A DNA stretch of 42,717 nt from Bacillota bacterium (GCA_021797775.1 JAJZZC010000017.1:1-42717), one strand, 5' to 3'. Numbered from the stretch's first letter, positions 1-8,810 are shown. The notes: a model not told the origin generated them from the sequence alone. A program made the numbers and translations.

Positions 1-60
1 GGCGGGCAGCCGCCGCCCGCGAGCGGTGATGCCGTTGCCGACGGCGGCTGCCCGCCTCGT
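1..60 (+). terminator. Strong GC hairpin with short T-tract
   Basis: A perfect 15-bp inverted repeat (1-15 against 42-56, GGCGGGCAGCCGCCG) encloses a 26-nt loop and is followed by TCGTTTT. This fits an intrinsic terminator for a plus-strand gene left of the window. It may also stop the minus-strand small membrane protein gene that ends at 156. Confidence 0.6.
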
Positions 61-155
61 TTTGCGGCGCTGCCGCGCGGGCTTTGCCCGTCCGCGAGCG
101 CGTGGCCATGGACCCGGCCCGTCCGCGGGCGCCCGCGCCCGCCGCGCGCCTGTCT

Positions 156-383
156 TCAGCGGGGCGGGCGCCGCCGACGTTGATCCCAGCGCCGCAGGGC
201 GACGATCGCCCACACCCCTTCGACCACTCCGAACGGCCAGGTCCCCGCCATCCAGCCGTACGCCGAGGAAGCCAGGCAGGCCAGGGCGAAGGCGAGCGTG
301 AAGGCGGGCGCACGCTCTTCCAGCGCGTAGCACACCAGCATCAGGGTAACGGCGGCGGCACCGAACAGGGTCAACGCCGACAC
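156..383 (-). CDS. Small two-helix membrane protein
   Basis: This 75-residue protein starts at a GTG preceded by a G-rich ribosome-binding region. It has two hydrophobic segments, roughly residues 4-20 and 28-62 (the latter rich in Ala, Trp and Gly), and a very basic tail (RRWDQRRRRPPR) that should stay in the cytoplasm. The composition and the coherent hydrophobic pattern support a real gene rather than a shadow frame. I do not recognise a named family and no catalytic motif is visible. It is likely a small integral membrane protein of unknown role. Its 3' side faces the hairpin at 1-56. Confidence 0.55.
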   Translation of the reverse strand: MSALTLFGAAAVTLMLVCYALEERAPAFTLAFALACLASSAYGWMAGTWPFGVVEGVWAIVALRRWDQRRRRPPR

Positions 384-792
384 GGCCCCCGCCCCCTCAC
401 TTGCCGCAGCGCCAGTTCACGCAGTGAACACCGGGCATCTTGCTGGGCAAGCCGTCCGCTGCGCAAGCCCCTGTGGGCTTTGCTGACACGGGGCAGTGCC
501 ACCGGCCGCCGCGAGCGGGCCGGCCGGCCCTCCCCCGAGCCAGGGCCGGCGGGCCCAGTCGAGCCGCGACCGGCAGGACCCGTTCGCCCGTCAGGGCGAC
601 CACCGGCAAGGCAAACGGGACAAGGGCTTGCCCTCATCCCGCTCCCCGGCCCGTCCCCGACAGCGGTGGCACGGCTGGCGCGCCTAAGGCTGCAGGAGTC
701 GGTCCCCGCATCGGCCGCACGCCGCTGGCTCTTGGCGGACAGCGGGCACCGCCGCAGCGGTGCCCGCAAGACACGACCGCTGCCGGCACCGT
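384..792. other. Intergenic region with hairpins and a possible tnpB 3'-end remnant
   Basis: No convincing gene lies in these 409 bases. They hold a hairpin at 465-480 (AAGCCC/GGGCTT), an 11-bp perfect hairpin at 742-767 and, at about 690-770, a stretch resembling the segment at 34147-34240 just after the second secreted-protein gene. The shared core is CAGGAGTCGGTC followed by CTTGG and GGACA motifs. In one frame it reads QESV..SA, like the KQEP-type end of TnpB proteins. The likeness is partial and judged by eye. Confidence 0.4.
742..767 (-). terminator. 11-bp perfect hairpin downstream of the Gfo/Idh gene
   Basis: GCGGGCACCGC (742-752) and GCGGTGCCCGC (757-767) form a perfect stem with a CGCA loop, 26 nt beyond the stop codon of the minus-strand dehydrogenase. 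No T-tract follows on the minus strand. It may therefore be a Rho-assisted or 3'-stabilising structure, or part of the transposon-like repeat. Confidence 0.45.
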
Positions 793-1848
793 TCAGACTT
801 TCTCCAACTGCCCGCTGGCCGCCGACTTATAGATGGCTTCGATCAGGCGGCTGATCTTGACCGCCTCAGCGGCGTTGCTGCGGGGGGTGGCCTCTCCGCG
901 CACGCAGCGCACGAAATGGGCGATTTCGGCCAAATGCGCGTTGCCGCCCGCGGGCCGGGGCTGCCAGGCCGCGGTCTTGTTCACCAGCAGGCCGTGCTCC
1001 TCGCCGAAGATCGTGAGGGGGAACAGCTTGAGGCCGGCCCGCGTTCCGGACAGGCGTACGTTCATTTCCTCGGTGGGCTCGATGTTGGCGATGAAGCTCG
1101 ACTCCAGCATCAGGGTCGCCCCATCGGCGAACCGGATGAGCGCGTTGCACACGTCCTCGACGGTGTAGTCCTTGTAGTTCCAGGACCGCCCCACGATCGT
1201 CGGGGCTTTGTCCCCGAGCTTGGTGTAGGTTACGCCCAGCACCTCGCTCGGATCGGGATAGCCCATCACGTACAGGCAGGCGTCCAGGGCGTGCACGCCG
1301 ATGTCGATGAGGGGGCCGCCGCCCTGCAATTCCTTGTTGGTGAACACGCCCCATCCCGGGATGCCGCGGCGGCGCTGTGCCGTCACGCGTCCGAAATAGA
1401 TCTCGCCAAAGGCGCCGTCCTCGGCGAAGCGGCGGGCCGCTTCCACCTCGGGCATGAAGCGGAAGTGGAAGCCGAAGGTCAGCACCCGACCGGCCCGGGC
1501 GGCGGCGTCGGCCATCGCGCGCGCCTCCGCGCCCGTCGTTGCGGGCGGTTTCTCGCAGATGACGTGGCAGCCCGCCTGCAGGGCGGCGATGGCGACCGGG
1601 GCGTGGAACTTGTTGGGTACGCACACGGAAACCGCGTCCAGGCTCTCCTTGGCGAGCATCTCCTCATATGAGGCATATGCCGTCCTGAAGCCGTGGTCAG
1701 CCGCGGCCTGGCGGGCCTTGGGCTCCACCACGTCCGCGATCGCCACCAGTTCCACCTGGTCCGCGACGCGCTTGTAGCCGGGGATGTGCGCCCCCTGGGC
1801 GATCCCCCCGGCGCCGATGATGCCGATCCGTACCTTGTCCGCCAACAC
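793..1848 (-). CDS. Gfo/Idh/MocA-family NAD(P)-dependent sugar dehydrogenase
   Basis: This 351-residue protein is a cytoplasmic oxidoreductase of the glucose-fructose oxidoreductase/inositol dehydrogenase family. The N-terminal Rossmann fold shows GAGGIAQGAHIPGY (about 12-25). The family EKP motif is near 99-101 and the GGGPLIDIGVHALD helix carrying the catalytic Asp/His is near 176-189. The length is normal. I chose the GTG at 1846-1848 because GGGAGGAC sits 5 bases upstream and the Rossmann strand begins right after it; longer readings add a low-quality extension. The gene is divergent from the aldo/keto reductase gene, which suggests a shared control region and related sugar substrates. 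The exact substrate cannot be read from sequence. A second family member is at 8811-9947. Confidence 0.93.
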   Translation of the reverse strand: MLADKVRIGIIGAGGIAQGAHIPGYKRVADQVELVAIADVVEPKARQAAADHGFRTAYASYEEMLAKESLDAVSVCVPNKFHAPVAIAALQAGCHVICEKPPATTGAEARAMADAAARAGRVLTFGFHFRFMPEVEAARRFAEDGAFGEIYFGRVTAQRRRGIPGWGVFTNKELQGGGPLIDIGVHALDACLYVMGYPDPSEVLGVTYTKLGDKAPTIVGRSWNYKDYTVEDVCNALIRFADGATLMLESSFIANIEPTEEMNVRLSGTRAGLKLFPLTIFGEEHGLLVNKTAAWQPRPAGGNAHLAEIAHFVRCVRGEATPRSNAAEAVKISRLIEAIYKSAASGQLEKV

Positions 1849-2093
1849 ACAGTCCTCCCAGCATGGATGCTGGAGCCCATCTTTCGCCTGGCCGACATGG
1901 CGTTCCTGCGGCCCTGGGGCATGAGCAGGAGTACAGTCATTGCGGCGCGAGGTCTTCGGCCGGCGGGCCTGCGCGATCGCGGCGAAATCGGCGCGCCAGC
2001 TTAAATGAGCCGACATCTGTTGTGGGATCCTGGCCGTCTGTGCCACAATCGTCTCGGCACACAGAAACGCAAGCCATCAGGAGGAGCTTCATC
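1849..2093. promoter_or_regulatory. Divergent intergenic control region
   Basis: These 245 bases separate two divergent oxidoreductase genes and must hold both promoters. The only firm sites are the two ribosome-binding sites: GGGAGGAC for the minus-strand gene and AGGAGG (2079-2084) for the plus-strand gene. I could not pick out convincing -35/-10 pairs. Confidence 0.4.
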
Positions 2094-3011
2094 ATGAGGA
2101 CCATGCGACTGGGCACCGGCACGTTGGAGGTGCCGGTCGTTGCGGTGGGCTGCATGCGGATCAGGTCGCTGAGCAAGGCCGAAGCCGAGCGATTTGTGCA
2201 CACCTCCCTGGAGCTCGGCGCGAATTTCTTCGACCATGCGGATATTTACGGCGGCGGTAGATGCGAGGAAATCTTCGCGGATGCCGTGCACATGAACAAC
2301 GACATTCGCGAGCGGATGATCCTTCAATCCAAGTGCGGCATCCGCAAGGGCATGTTTGACTTTTCCAAGCAGCACATCCTGGAATCTGTGGACGGTAGCC
2401 TGAGACGCCTCAAGACAGACTACCTGGACGTTCTGCTGCTGCATCGCCCCGACGCGCTGGTCGAGCCGGAAGAGGTGGCCGAGGCGTTCGATCAACTGGA
2501 GAGTTCCGGTAAAGTCCGGCATTTTGGGGTTTCCAATCAGAACCCAATGCAGATCCAGCTGCTGCAGAAGTCGGTGAAGCAGCCCATCGTGGCGAACCAG
2601 CTGCAGCTCAGCATCACCAACGCCACGATGATCTCCGCCGGGATCAACGTCAATATGGAGAATGCGGCCGCCGTGAACCGGGACGGCGGTGTGCTGGACT
2701 TCTGCCGCCTGCACGGCATCACCATTCAGCCGTGGTCGCCATTCCAATACGGTTTCTTCAAGGGCGTCTTCCTGGGCAACGACAAGTTCCCGGAACTGAA
2801 CGCGAAGATCGACGAGATCGCCGCCAGGTACGGCGTCAGCAACACGACCATCACCATCGCGTGGCTGCTGCGCCATCCCGCCAAGATGCAGCCCGTCACC
2901 GGTACCATGAACGTCGGCCGCCTGCGGGATTGCGTCAAGGCCAGCGAGGTGCAGCTGACCCGCGAAGAGTGGTACGAGATCTATCGCGCGGCAGGCAACG
3001 CCCTGCCTTGA
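2094..3011 (+). CDS. Aldo/keto reductase (YdhF-like)
   Basis: This 305-residue NADPH-dependent oxidoreductase has a TIM-barrel fold. The aldo/keto reductase catalytic tetrad is complete: Asp47 and Tyr52 in FFDHADIYGGG, Lys80 in LQSKCGI and His117 in LLLHRPD. FGVSNQNPMQ (about 142-151) follows as expected. The HADIYGG and SKCGI wording matches the E. coli YdhF type. The ATG at 2094 has AGGAGG 9 bases upstream; longer readings lack a ribosome-binding site. The gene is divergent from a Gfo/Idh/MocA dehydrogenase, so it probably reduces a related sugar or keto-sugar intermediate. Its GC content looks slightly lower than that of its neighbours. The physiological substrate is unknown. Confidence 0.94.
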   Translation: MRTMRLGTGTLEVPVVAVGCMRIRSLSKAEAERFVHTSLELGANFFDHADIYGGGRCEEIFADAVHMNNDIRERMILQSKCGIRKGMFDFSKQHILESVDGSLRRLKTDYLDVLLLHRPDALVEPEEVAEAFDQLESSGKVRHFGVSNQNPMQIQLLQKSVKQPIVANQLQLSITNATMISAGINVNMENAAAVNRDGGVLDFCRLHGITIQPWSPFQYGFFKGVFLGNDKFPELNAKIDEIAARYGVSNTTITIAWLLRHPAKMQPVTGTMNVGRLRDCVKASEVQLTREEWYEIYRAAGNALP

Positions 3012-3042
3012 CTTTCGCCCCCCGGCCATCGGCTGTCGTCGC

Positions 3043-3429
3043 ACTGGGCGGGCCATCGCGGATGCCGCGTGGGGCGAGTTTCGGCGGATGCTGGAGCACA
3101 AGACCGAATGGTACGGATCTCGGCGGATCAGCGCGCCACGCTTTTATCCATCCACCAAGACGTGTTCGACCTGCGGGCACACCAAGGACGAGATGCCGCT
3201 TGGTGAGCGGGTCTTCCGTTGCGAGGCGGGTGGGGCAGAGATCGACCGGGACCTGAATGCGGCGCGGAACCTCGCGTCGCTCGTCGCCGGGAGTTCCCCG
3301 GAGACGCAAAACGCCTGTGGAGCGGAAGGCTCTGGCCAGGAGAAGCACCTGGTGAAACCGACTGCGGCGAAGCAGGAACCTTCGAGTCGGAAACTGGCCG
3401 CCGCGGCGACCGGAAAGAAAAGACTATGA
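3043..3429 (+). pseudogene. tnpB: tnpB remnant: C-terminal zinc-finger/RuvC end (IS200/IS605-type)
   Basis: Only the last ~125 codons of a TnpB nuclease remain. From about 3052 it reads RAIADAAWGEFRRML, then YPSTKTCSTCGH (first zinc-finger Cys pair), a second half with a single visible Cys (FRCEAGGAEIDRDLNAARNLA) and a TnpB-like tail with AKQEPSS and a basic end. TnpB is the RNA-guided nuclease of IS200/IS605 and IS607 elements, and DRDLNAARN holds the last RuvC acidic residue. The second zinc-finger half would normally be CxxC; here it is C-E-A-G-G, so the finger is damaged. There is no start codon, no N-terminal WED/REC part and no tnpA. The fragment begins only about 30 bases after the reductase stop codon, so the element was truncated there. 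Confidence 0.88.
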
Positions 3430-3660
3430 ACAGAGGACGGCGCGTTCACACAGATGGCGCAGTTGGTGACCAACTTCGAGCAGGCACAGGCTCCGCTTGC
3501 GGCCCCGACGGGCTGACGGCGGTGGACGGCCCGCGGCAACAGAACCCCGCGCCAGCGTTTTGTTCGGGGGACGTTCCGCTTGTGGCGTCGCAGCGCGTCA
3601 TGGTAGCAGGTGCTGCGCTCGCCAATAAACCACCGCCAGGGCATCGCCATCCCTGTGCCG
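3430..3660. other. Transposon right-end region with short palindrome
   Basis: These 231 bases between the tnpB remnant and the solute-binding protein gene hold no gene. At 3461-3475 is a near-perfect palindrome (AGTTGGT-G-ACCAACT), 32 bases beyond the tnpB stop. IS200/IS605 elements carry subterminal hairpins at their ends, so this may mark the old right end; a transcription-factor operator is the alternative. Confidence 0.4.
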
Positions 3661-5091
3661 TCACAACCCCGGGACGACCTTGGCGATGGCGGGGCCCGCG
3701 GCGGGAAACGGCTTCGGCGCCCCTGGCCGGCCGGGAGCGGCATGGCTGGCGGCCGTCTCCAGCGCGTCGATCTGCGCCGTCGCCTCCGTGAAGGCCCCCA
3801 CAACGCTGGACAGCTGGTGACCGTTCAGCGCATTCAGATAGCGGCCAAGGAGACCCTGTGCCTGGACGTTCTCATAGCGAAACGAGGGGAAGGGGTAGGC
3901 GTATCCCTGCTGCGCCGCATCGGCGAACCAGTGCACCGCCTTGCCCTGCAGGGGCGGTGCGACACTCTGGACGACATGTTCCCACTCGGGCCACAGGGAG
4001 TTCAGACCGGGACTGGCGAGTTTCAGACGGGTCATCATCCGCTGATAGTCCGGCTCCGCGGACAGCCACTTGAGCACCTCCCAGGCGAGATCCGGGTGTC
4101 CAGTGGCGGCGTTGATCGCGTAAAACTGGGACCCGCCGAAGGCGGCGGGGCCCGCGGGCCCGAGCGGGTTGGGGTAAAAGTCCCACTTGAAGCTGTTGCG
4201 GATGGTGCCGATGAGACCCATCATGCAGCAGGACGAGACAGGGGCCATGGCGCTGGTCTGGTTGGCGAAGCTCCCGCCGGCCAGGCCCGGCCACAGAATC
4301 TGCCCGTAGACCCACCGTCCGGCGGCGATGGAGCCGGGGGTGTCGAGCAGGCACTGCGTGCCTGCCGGGGAGACCAAACGGCCGCCGAAACTCCGCAGGA
4401 CTCCTTCTCCGGAGAACTGTCCGTCACTGGCGATGCCCCACTGAAGACCGCAGCCGAATTGGCGCACCGCCCCCCGCGTGGTGGTCAGGGCGCTCGCCAA
4501 CTGCGCGAACTGGGCCCGTGTCCACTCCGGACCGGGGTACGCCAGTCCGGCCTGGTCCAGGAGCGAGAGGCTGACGATGTACACCTGGACGTTGAAATAG
4601 GCGGGCAGCGCGAACAGGCCGCGCGACGTACGGAAGGAGTCGATCTGCCGCCGCGACCAGAGGGTGGTGGGGAGATTATCTCGGCGCAGGTACGGGTCCA
4701 GGGGCAGGAGATAGTCTCCGCCCGCGAACGCGCCGAAGTTGTTGTTGGTGAAGACATCCGCCTCCAGCCCGCCGATGATGGAGGCGATGTCCGCGGTGGC
4801 GTTGCAACAACCGCTTCCGGGCACCACTTGCACGCGCAACCCGGGATTGCTCGCCTCGAACTTCGCCACCGTCTGGCGGATCATCGTCTGGACAACCTGG
4901 TCGCTGGACCAGCCCCAGGGGGCGAGCACCACCGTCGGCACGGTGTTGGCCGGGGTTGGCGCGCCTCGGGCGCGCACCGTGATCCCACCTCCGGCACAAC
5001 CGCTGAGTCCGGTGATCGCGGCCCCCAGCGCCGCGCCCAACAGGGCTCGCCGCCCCGAGGCCCGCACGGGTTGTCGGTCCGGGCGCGCCAT
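3661..5091 (-). CDS. Extracellular sugar-binding lipoprotein (ABC transporter SBP family 1)
   Basis: This 476-residue protein is a carbohydrate ABC transporter substrate-binding protein. It begins with a basic, twin-arginine-containing signal (SGRRALLG), a hydrophobic stretch and a lipobox LSGC with Cys32 as the probable lipid-anchored residue. The mature part has the family pattern: VPTVVLAPWGW, a motif like IIGGLEADVFTNNN, and a C-terminal region with WEVLKWLSAEPDYQ. Two adjacent-cysteine pairs (GSGCCNATAD and VSSCCMMG) are unusual and might form disulfides. The ATG at 5091 is 8 bases from AGGAGG; an ATG two codons upstream is too close to the same site. No permease or ATPase gene is next to it, so it is an orphan here and its partners must be elsewhere or lost. 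Confidence 0.88.
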   Translation of the reverse strand: MARPDRQPVRASGRRALLGAALGAAITGLSGCAGGGITVRARGAPTPANTVPTVVLAPWGWSSDQVVQTMIRQTVAKFEASNPGLRVQVVPGSGCCNATADIASIIGGLEADVFTNNNFGAFAGGDYLLPLDPYLRRDNLPTTLWSRRQIDSFRTSRGLFALPAYFNVQVYIVSLSLLDQAGLAYPGPEWTRAQFAQLASALTTTRGAVRQFGCGLQWGIASDGQFSGEGVLRSFGGRLVSPAGTQCLLDTPGSIAAGRWVYGQILWPGLAGGSFANQTSAMAPVSSCCMMGLIGTIRNSFKWDFYPNPLGPAGPAAFGGSQFYAINAATGHPDLAWEVLKWLSAEPDYQRMMTRLKLASPGLNSLWPEWEHVVQSVAPPLQGKAVHWFADAAQQGYAYPFPSFRYENVQAQGLLGRYLNALNGHQLSSVVGAFTEATAQIDALETAASHAAPGRPGAPKPFPAAGPAIAKVVPGL

Positions 5092-5415
5092 CGCCATCCC
5101 CTCCTGCTGGCATTCTTACTCCCTTTGTCCCGCGCATCCTCCATCCGGGCGGACCCGGCCGGCGGACTGGTCACGCACGTTCGGCGGCGGGGGGGCAGGG
5201 GGGGGATTCGGGGTTCTGGTAGCGGGACTCCTCCGACGGGTCCGGAGCGAGGCCGCCCAGGCCCCCGGGGCCCGGGCGGCCTCCGCCGGCACGGCCCGCC
5301 GCGTCGCCAGCCGGGCAGGGGAGGTTTAGCGCTGAAGCATGAGTGGGCCGAGGTTGCCGAGCGGCGAAGGGATCCGCGCCACCGCCTCCGCTGCCCGCCG
5401 TCGGCCGGTCTGCCG
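5092..5415. other. Intergenic region with long G-runs
   Basis: No gene is seen between the solute-binding protein and the helicase, both on the minus strand. The plus strand carries runs of seven G at 5189-5195, seven G at 5198-5204 and four G at 5209-5212 within about 25 bases, a possible G-quadruplex and C-rich in any minus-strand transcript. No clear promoter can be read. Confidence 0.4.
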
Positions 5416-8400
5416 TCAGGCCTCCAGCGCCGACCGGCGCAGCATGAGCACCTCGCGCAGCTCGGCGTCGCCGAGTTCGGTCAGCCAGGACTCCGCACCC
5501 CCGCCGAGCACGCCCGCGGCGAGCTCGCCCTTGCGCCGCAGCAGCTGGTCGATATTCTCTTCCAGCGTGCCGACCGAGAGCAGGGCGTGCACCTGGACCG
5601 AGTGCTGCTGGCCGATGCGATAGGCTCGGTCGGTGGCCTGTTGTTCGACAGCCGGGTTCCACCACCGGTCGAAGTGGAAGACGTGGCGCGCCGCGGTGAG
5701 GTTGAGCCCCGCGCCGCCCGCCTTGAGGGAGAGGACGAAGACCCCGGCGCCGTCGCCGCCCTGGAACTCGGTGATCATCCGGGTCCGCTCTGCGGCCGGG
5801 GTCGCGCCGTCGAGGTTCCACACCGGGCAGCCGGGGAGTCGGGCGCGCAGGTGGTCGGCCAGGCGCCGGCCCCAGGAGGAGAACTGGGTGAAGACCAGCG
5901 CGCGCTGGCCCTCGGCCGTGACCTCGGCGAGCAATTCCTCCAGGCGCGAAAGCTTGCCCGACCGCCCTTCCAAGGGCCCGGCCACGCCGTAGTGCGCGGG
6001 GTGGTTGCAGACCTGCTTGAGGCGCAACAGCGCCAGCAGGACAGCCGCCCGCCGCTGCATGCCCGTACTCTCCTGTACGCGGGCCAGCAACTGCCGGGCC
6101 ACCGCCTCGTAGAGGGCCGCCTGCTCGCGGGTGAGGAGGCAGCGCTCGACGGTCTCAACCTTCTCGGGCAGCTCGTCGGCGACGCCCGGTTCACGCTTGG
6201 TGCGCCGCAGGACGAGCGGGCCGATCAGCCGGCGCAGCGTGCGCAGGGCGTCCTGGTCCCCGCCGCGCTCGATCGGTGTGGCCAGCCGTTTGCGGAAGAG
6301 CTCGGCGGAGCCGAGGTAACCCGGCTGGACGAAGGCGAACAGGGACCAGAGGTCGGTCAGGGCGTTCTCCACCGGGGTGCCGGTGAGCGCGAAGCGGTAG
6401 CGCGCCGGCAGGCGCCGGGCCGCCTGGGCCTGCTTGGCGTGGGCGTTCTTGACGTTTTGCGCCTCGTCGAGGATCAGCCCGTCCCAGGAGACGGCGGCGA
6501 GGTCCTCGGCGTCCCGCAGCAGCAGCGGGTAGCTGGTGATGACGATGTCGGAGCCCTCACAGGCCGCCGCCAGTTGGGGACCACGGGCGCGCCCGGCCCC
6601 TAACCGGACCTGCGCACGCAACTGGGGCGTGAAGCGCTCGCATTCCGCCGCCCAGTTGCCGACGACGGAGGTGGGGCAGACGATCAGCGTGGGTGCGGGC
6701 GGCTTGTTGGCCGCACGCCGCTCCGCCGCCCGGCGCGCGATGAGCGCGAGCATCTGCACCGTCTTGCCGAGCCCCATGTCGTCGGCGAGGATGCCGCCCA
6801 GGCCGAGTGCCGCGCGGGTGTGCAGCCAGGCGGTGCCGCGCCGCTGGTATGGCCGCAGCGTGCCGGTGAAGCCCTCCGGCTCAGGCAGTTCCTCCGGGAT
6901 CCGCGTCAGGCCGGCCAGCATGGTGCGCAGGACCTCGTTCGCCAGCACGGTAGGGGTCTGCACCTGGGCGTCCGTGCCGTCGTCGGTCGCGGTACCCGCC
7001 TCGGCCTCGGCCTGCAGGGCCATCAGCAGGGCGCGTCCCGCCGGGGCCTCGCCCTTTGCCGCCCCGGAGCGCCAACGCGCGGCCATGGCCTCGGCCGTCC
7101 CCGGGGGCAGGGGCACCCAGCCTCCGCTGAGCCGCACCAGAGGGGTGCGCCGAGCCACCAGGCGTTCGAATTCCTCGGCGGACAGGACGCTGCCCTCACC
7201 CAGGGCGACCTCCCAGGAGAAGCGCACCAGGGAGTCGGCGCCAAAGAGACCCGAGCTCGCGGACTCCAGACGCAGGGTGGCCCGCGGCGGACGCTGTCGC
7301 CACCAGGCGGGGACAAGCACGGTGATGCCCATCTTCTCCAGACGGGCGCGGCCCGCCGAGAGCAGGGACCAGACCTGGTCGGTGGTGAGGCGCGCGGCGT
7401 CACTGTTTCGCCGAAGGCAGTCCGCGAGGGCGGGGACGGTCCCGCTGGCGTGCTCCAGGGCCCGCTGCAGCGCCATCTGCGCCGCCGCGTCGCGGCCCGA
7501 CCAGACCTCGGCGGCCGGCTGGAGCACCCCCGGTTCCGCGGGGGACTCCACATAGACGGCGAGCACCCATGCCGCTTCGTCAGCGCCGGGCTCGGCCTCC
7601 GGTTCGTCCAGGCGCAGCACCAACCGACCCGGCGCCTCGACACCCGCCGGGTCCCGCATCCAGCGCACCACGGGCGCCCGCATGCCCCGTTCTGGGAGGT
7701 CCACGGGAACCGGTACCAGCAGGTCCGACAGCCAGCGGCCCGCGGAGGCCACCTGCCCGCGGCGGGGGCGGCGCCAGCGGGCGAGACCCCTGCACTCCGC
7801 CGCCAGCGCACGCACCAAGGCGTCGGCGTAGACCATGGAAAAGGTGTACAGGGCGTCTTCCGGGCCTGTGCCCAGCCCCAGCGCGGCAGGTGGCGCGCAG
7901 GCCGCCAGCGCGGCGAGGGCCCGCTGCTCAAAACGGCCCGGCACCGCCCGCCAGAGGGCCTGGCTATAGCCGGCCTGCCATTCGGCCAGGGTGGGGGCGA
8001 CGGCGCCGTCGCCGACCAGGGCGCGGACCATGGCCGCCGCCTCCCACCAGAAGGGCCAGCCAGGGCCCCAGCGCAGGCCGGGATCGGGCAGCACGGGATG
8101 ATCCGGCACCAGCCAGGGCAGCGCCGCGGCGATGGGGAGGCGCAGGGCGCTCAGCGTCCAGGACTGCAGCGTTCCGGATGCCGAGGGGTCACCCGCCACC
8201 GCGGGGGACGGCAGCGGCTGCCCGTCGCGGGTCGGCAGGGGGAGGTCCACGAAGACCGCCATCCCGCCGGGGTCGCAACCCAGGCGGGATGGCCACTCTG
8301 CGGCGTCCAGGCACCGCGGGTGCATCCGCACGTCGGAGACGTATCCCGCACGGCGCCGGAGGTGGGCCGCGTGGCCGGGGGGCGCCTCGGCCCAGATGAA

Positions 8401-8445
8401 AAACGCGTCGCCCCCGTAAACCGGGTGAAGGACGGCCGGGGGCAT
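5416..8445 (-). CDS. SNF2-family DEAD/DEAH-like helicase (bacterial SNF2-associated N-domain type)
   Basis: This protein of about 1009 residues is a cytoplasmic ATP-dependent DNA translocase. The first ~520 residues look like the bacterial SNF2-associated region (SNF2_assoc/DUF3670-like), rich in Trp, Ala and Pro. The helicase core follows: ADDMGLGKT (Walker A, about 555-562), DEAQNVKN (motif II, about 660), LTGTPVEN (motif III, about 687), QVCNHP, VFTQFSSW and DRAYRIGQ (motif VI, about 939-946). All SNF2 motifs are intact. The family acts in DNA repair or chromatin-like remodelling and often lies next to a SWIM zinc-finger gene, which I do not see here. The start is uncertain: ATG 8445 opens the conserved-looking part, but its ribosome-binding site is weak, and ATG 8538 or further upstream starts are possible. 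Confidence 0.92.
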   Translation of the reverse strand: MPPAVLHPVYGGDAFFIWAEAPPGHAAHLRRRAGYVSDVRMHPRCLDAAEWPSRLGCDPGGMAVFVDLPLPTRDGQPLPSPAVAGDPSASGTLQSWTLSALRLPIAAALPWLVPDHPVLPDPGLRWGPGWPFWWEAAAMVRALVGDGAVAPTLAEWQAGYSQALWRAVPGRFEQRALAALAACAPPAALGLGTGPEDALYTFSMVYADALVRALAAECRGLARWRRPRRGQVASAGRWLSDLLVPVPVDLPERGMRAPVVRWMRDPAGVEAPGRLVLRLDEPEAEPGADEAAWVLAVYVESPAEPGVLQPAAEVWSGRDAAAQMALQRALEHASGTVPALADCLRRNSDAARLTTDQVWSLLSAGRARLEKMGITVLVPAWWRQRPPRATLRLESASSGLFGADSLVRFSWEVALGEGSVLSAEEFERLVARRTPLVRLSGGWVPLPPGTAEAMAARWRSGAAKGEAPAGRALLMALQAEAEAGTATDDGTDAQVQTPTVLANEVLRTMLAGLTRIPEELPEPEGFTGTLRPYQRRGTAWLHTRAALGLGGILADDMGLGKTVQMLALIARRAAERRAANKPPAPTLIVCPTSVVGNWAAECERFTPQLRAQVRLGAGRARGPQLAAACEGSDIVITSYPLLLRDAEDLAAVSWDGLILDEAQNVKNAHAKQAQAARRLPARYRFALTGTPVENALTDLWSLFAFVQPGYLGSAELFRKRLATPIERGGDQDALRTLRRLIGPLVLRRTKREPGVADELPEKVETVERCLLTREQAALYEAVARQLLARVQESTGMQRRAAVLLALLRLKQVCNHPAHYGVAGPLEGRSGKLSRLEELLAEVTAEGQRALVFTQFSSWGRRLADHLRARLPGCPVWNLDGATPAAERTRMITEFQGGDGAGVFVLSLKAGGAGLNLTAARHVFHFDRWWNPAVEQQATDRAYRIGQQHSVQVHALLSVGTLEENIDQLLRRKGELAAGVLGGGAESWLTELGDAELREVLMLRRSALEA

Positions 8446-8810
8446 CCTGGCGGGTCCGCCCCTGCGCCGGCCGGCGATGATCGGGGTCACCGGCGCCGGG
8501 GTCGGCGGGAGCGGCTGCGCACGATTCGACAGGTCCATGTGGACGGTTGGTTGGACAAAACCCGCACGGTTCCTGCGGGCGGGGGCGGAGAGGCGGGACG
8601 GCGTCGTTGCGCTGGGGAGGGAGGCATGGCGGGCGCCGCATGCAGGGGCAACGGGGCGTGGTCGAGATCGGCGTGAGCGGAGCTGTGCGGCAGGACGCCG
8701 CGGTCGGCGCGGCCGCCGCTTGCCTCCCTGTGCGCTTGCTGCGCCACACGCTGGCCGGCGGCGAGGCAAGCGCACACCTTCATGCCCGTCACGGCCGGTG
8801 CGCGGGCCGG
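8446..8810. other. Intergenic region upstream of the SNF2 helicase gene
   Basis: These 365 bases lie between the second dehydrogenase gene and the helicase. Part may belong to the helicase if it starts upstream. I see an inverted pair CCGTCACGG/CCGTGACGG near 8786 and 8830 (the second copy just inside the dehydrogenase 3' end) that could form a loose hairpin. No separate gene is supported. Confidence 0.3.

Noticed and set aside
3610-6603. 997-codon plus-strand open frame
   Set aside because: It runs antisense through the sugar-binding protein and the SNF2 helicase, both with complete family motifs; its product is low-complexity Gly/Arg/Gln-rich and has no ribosome-binding site.
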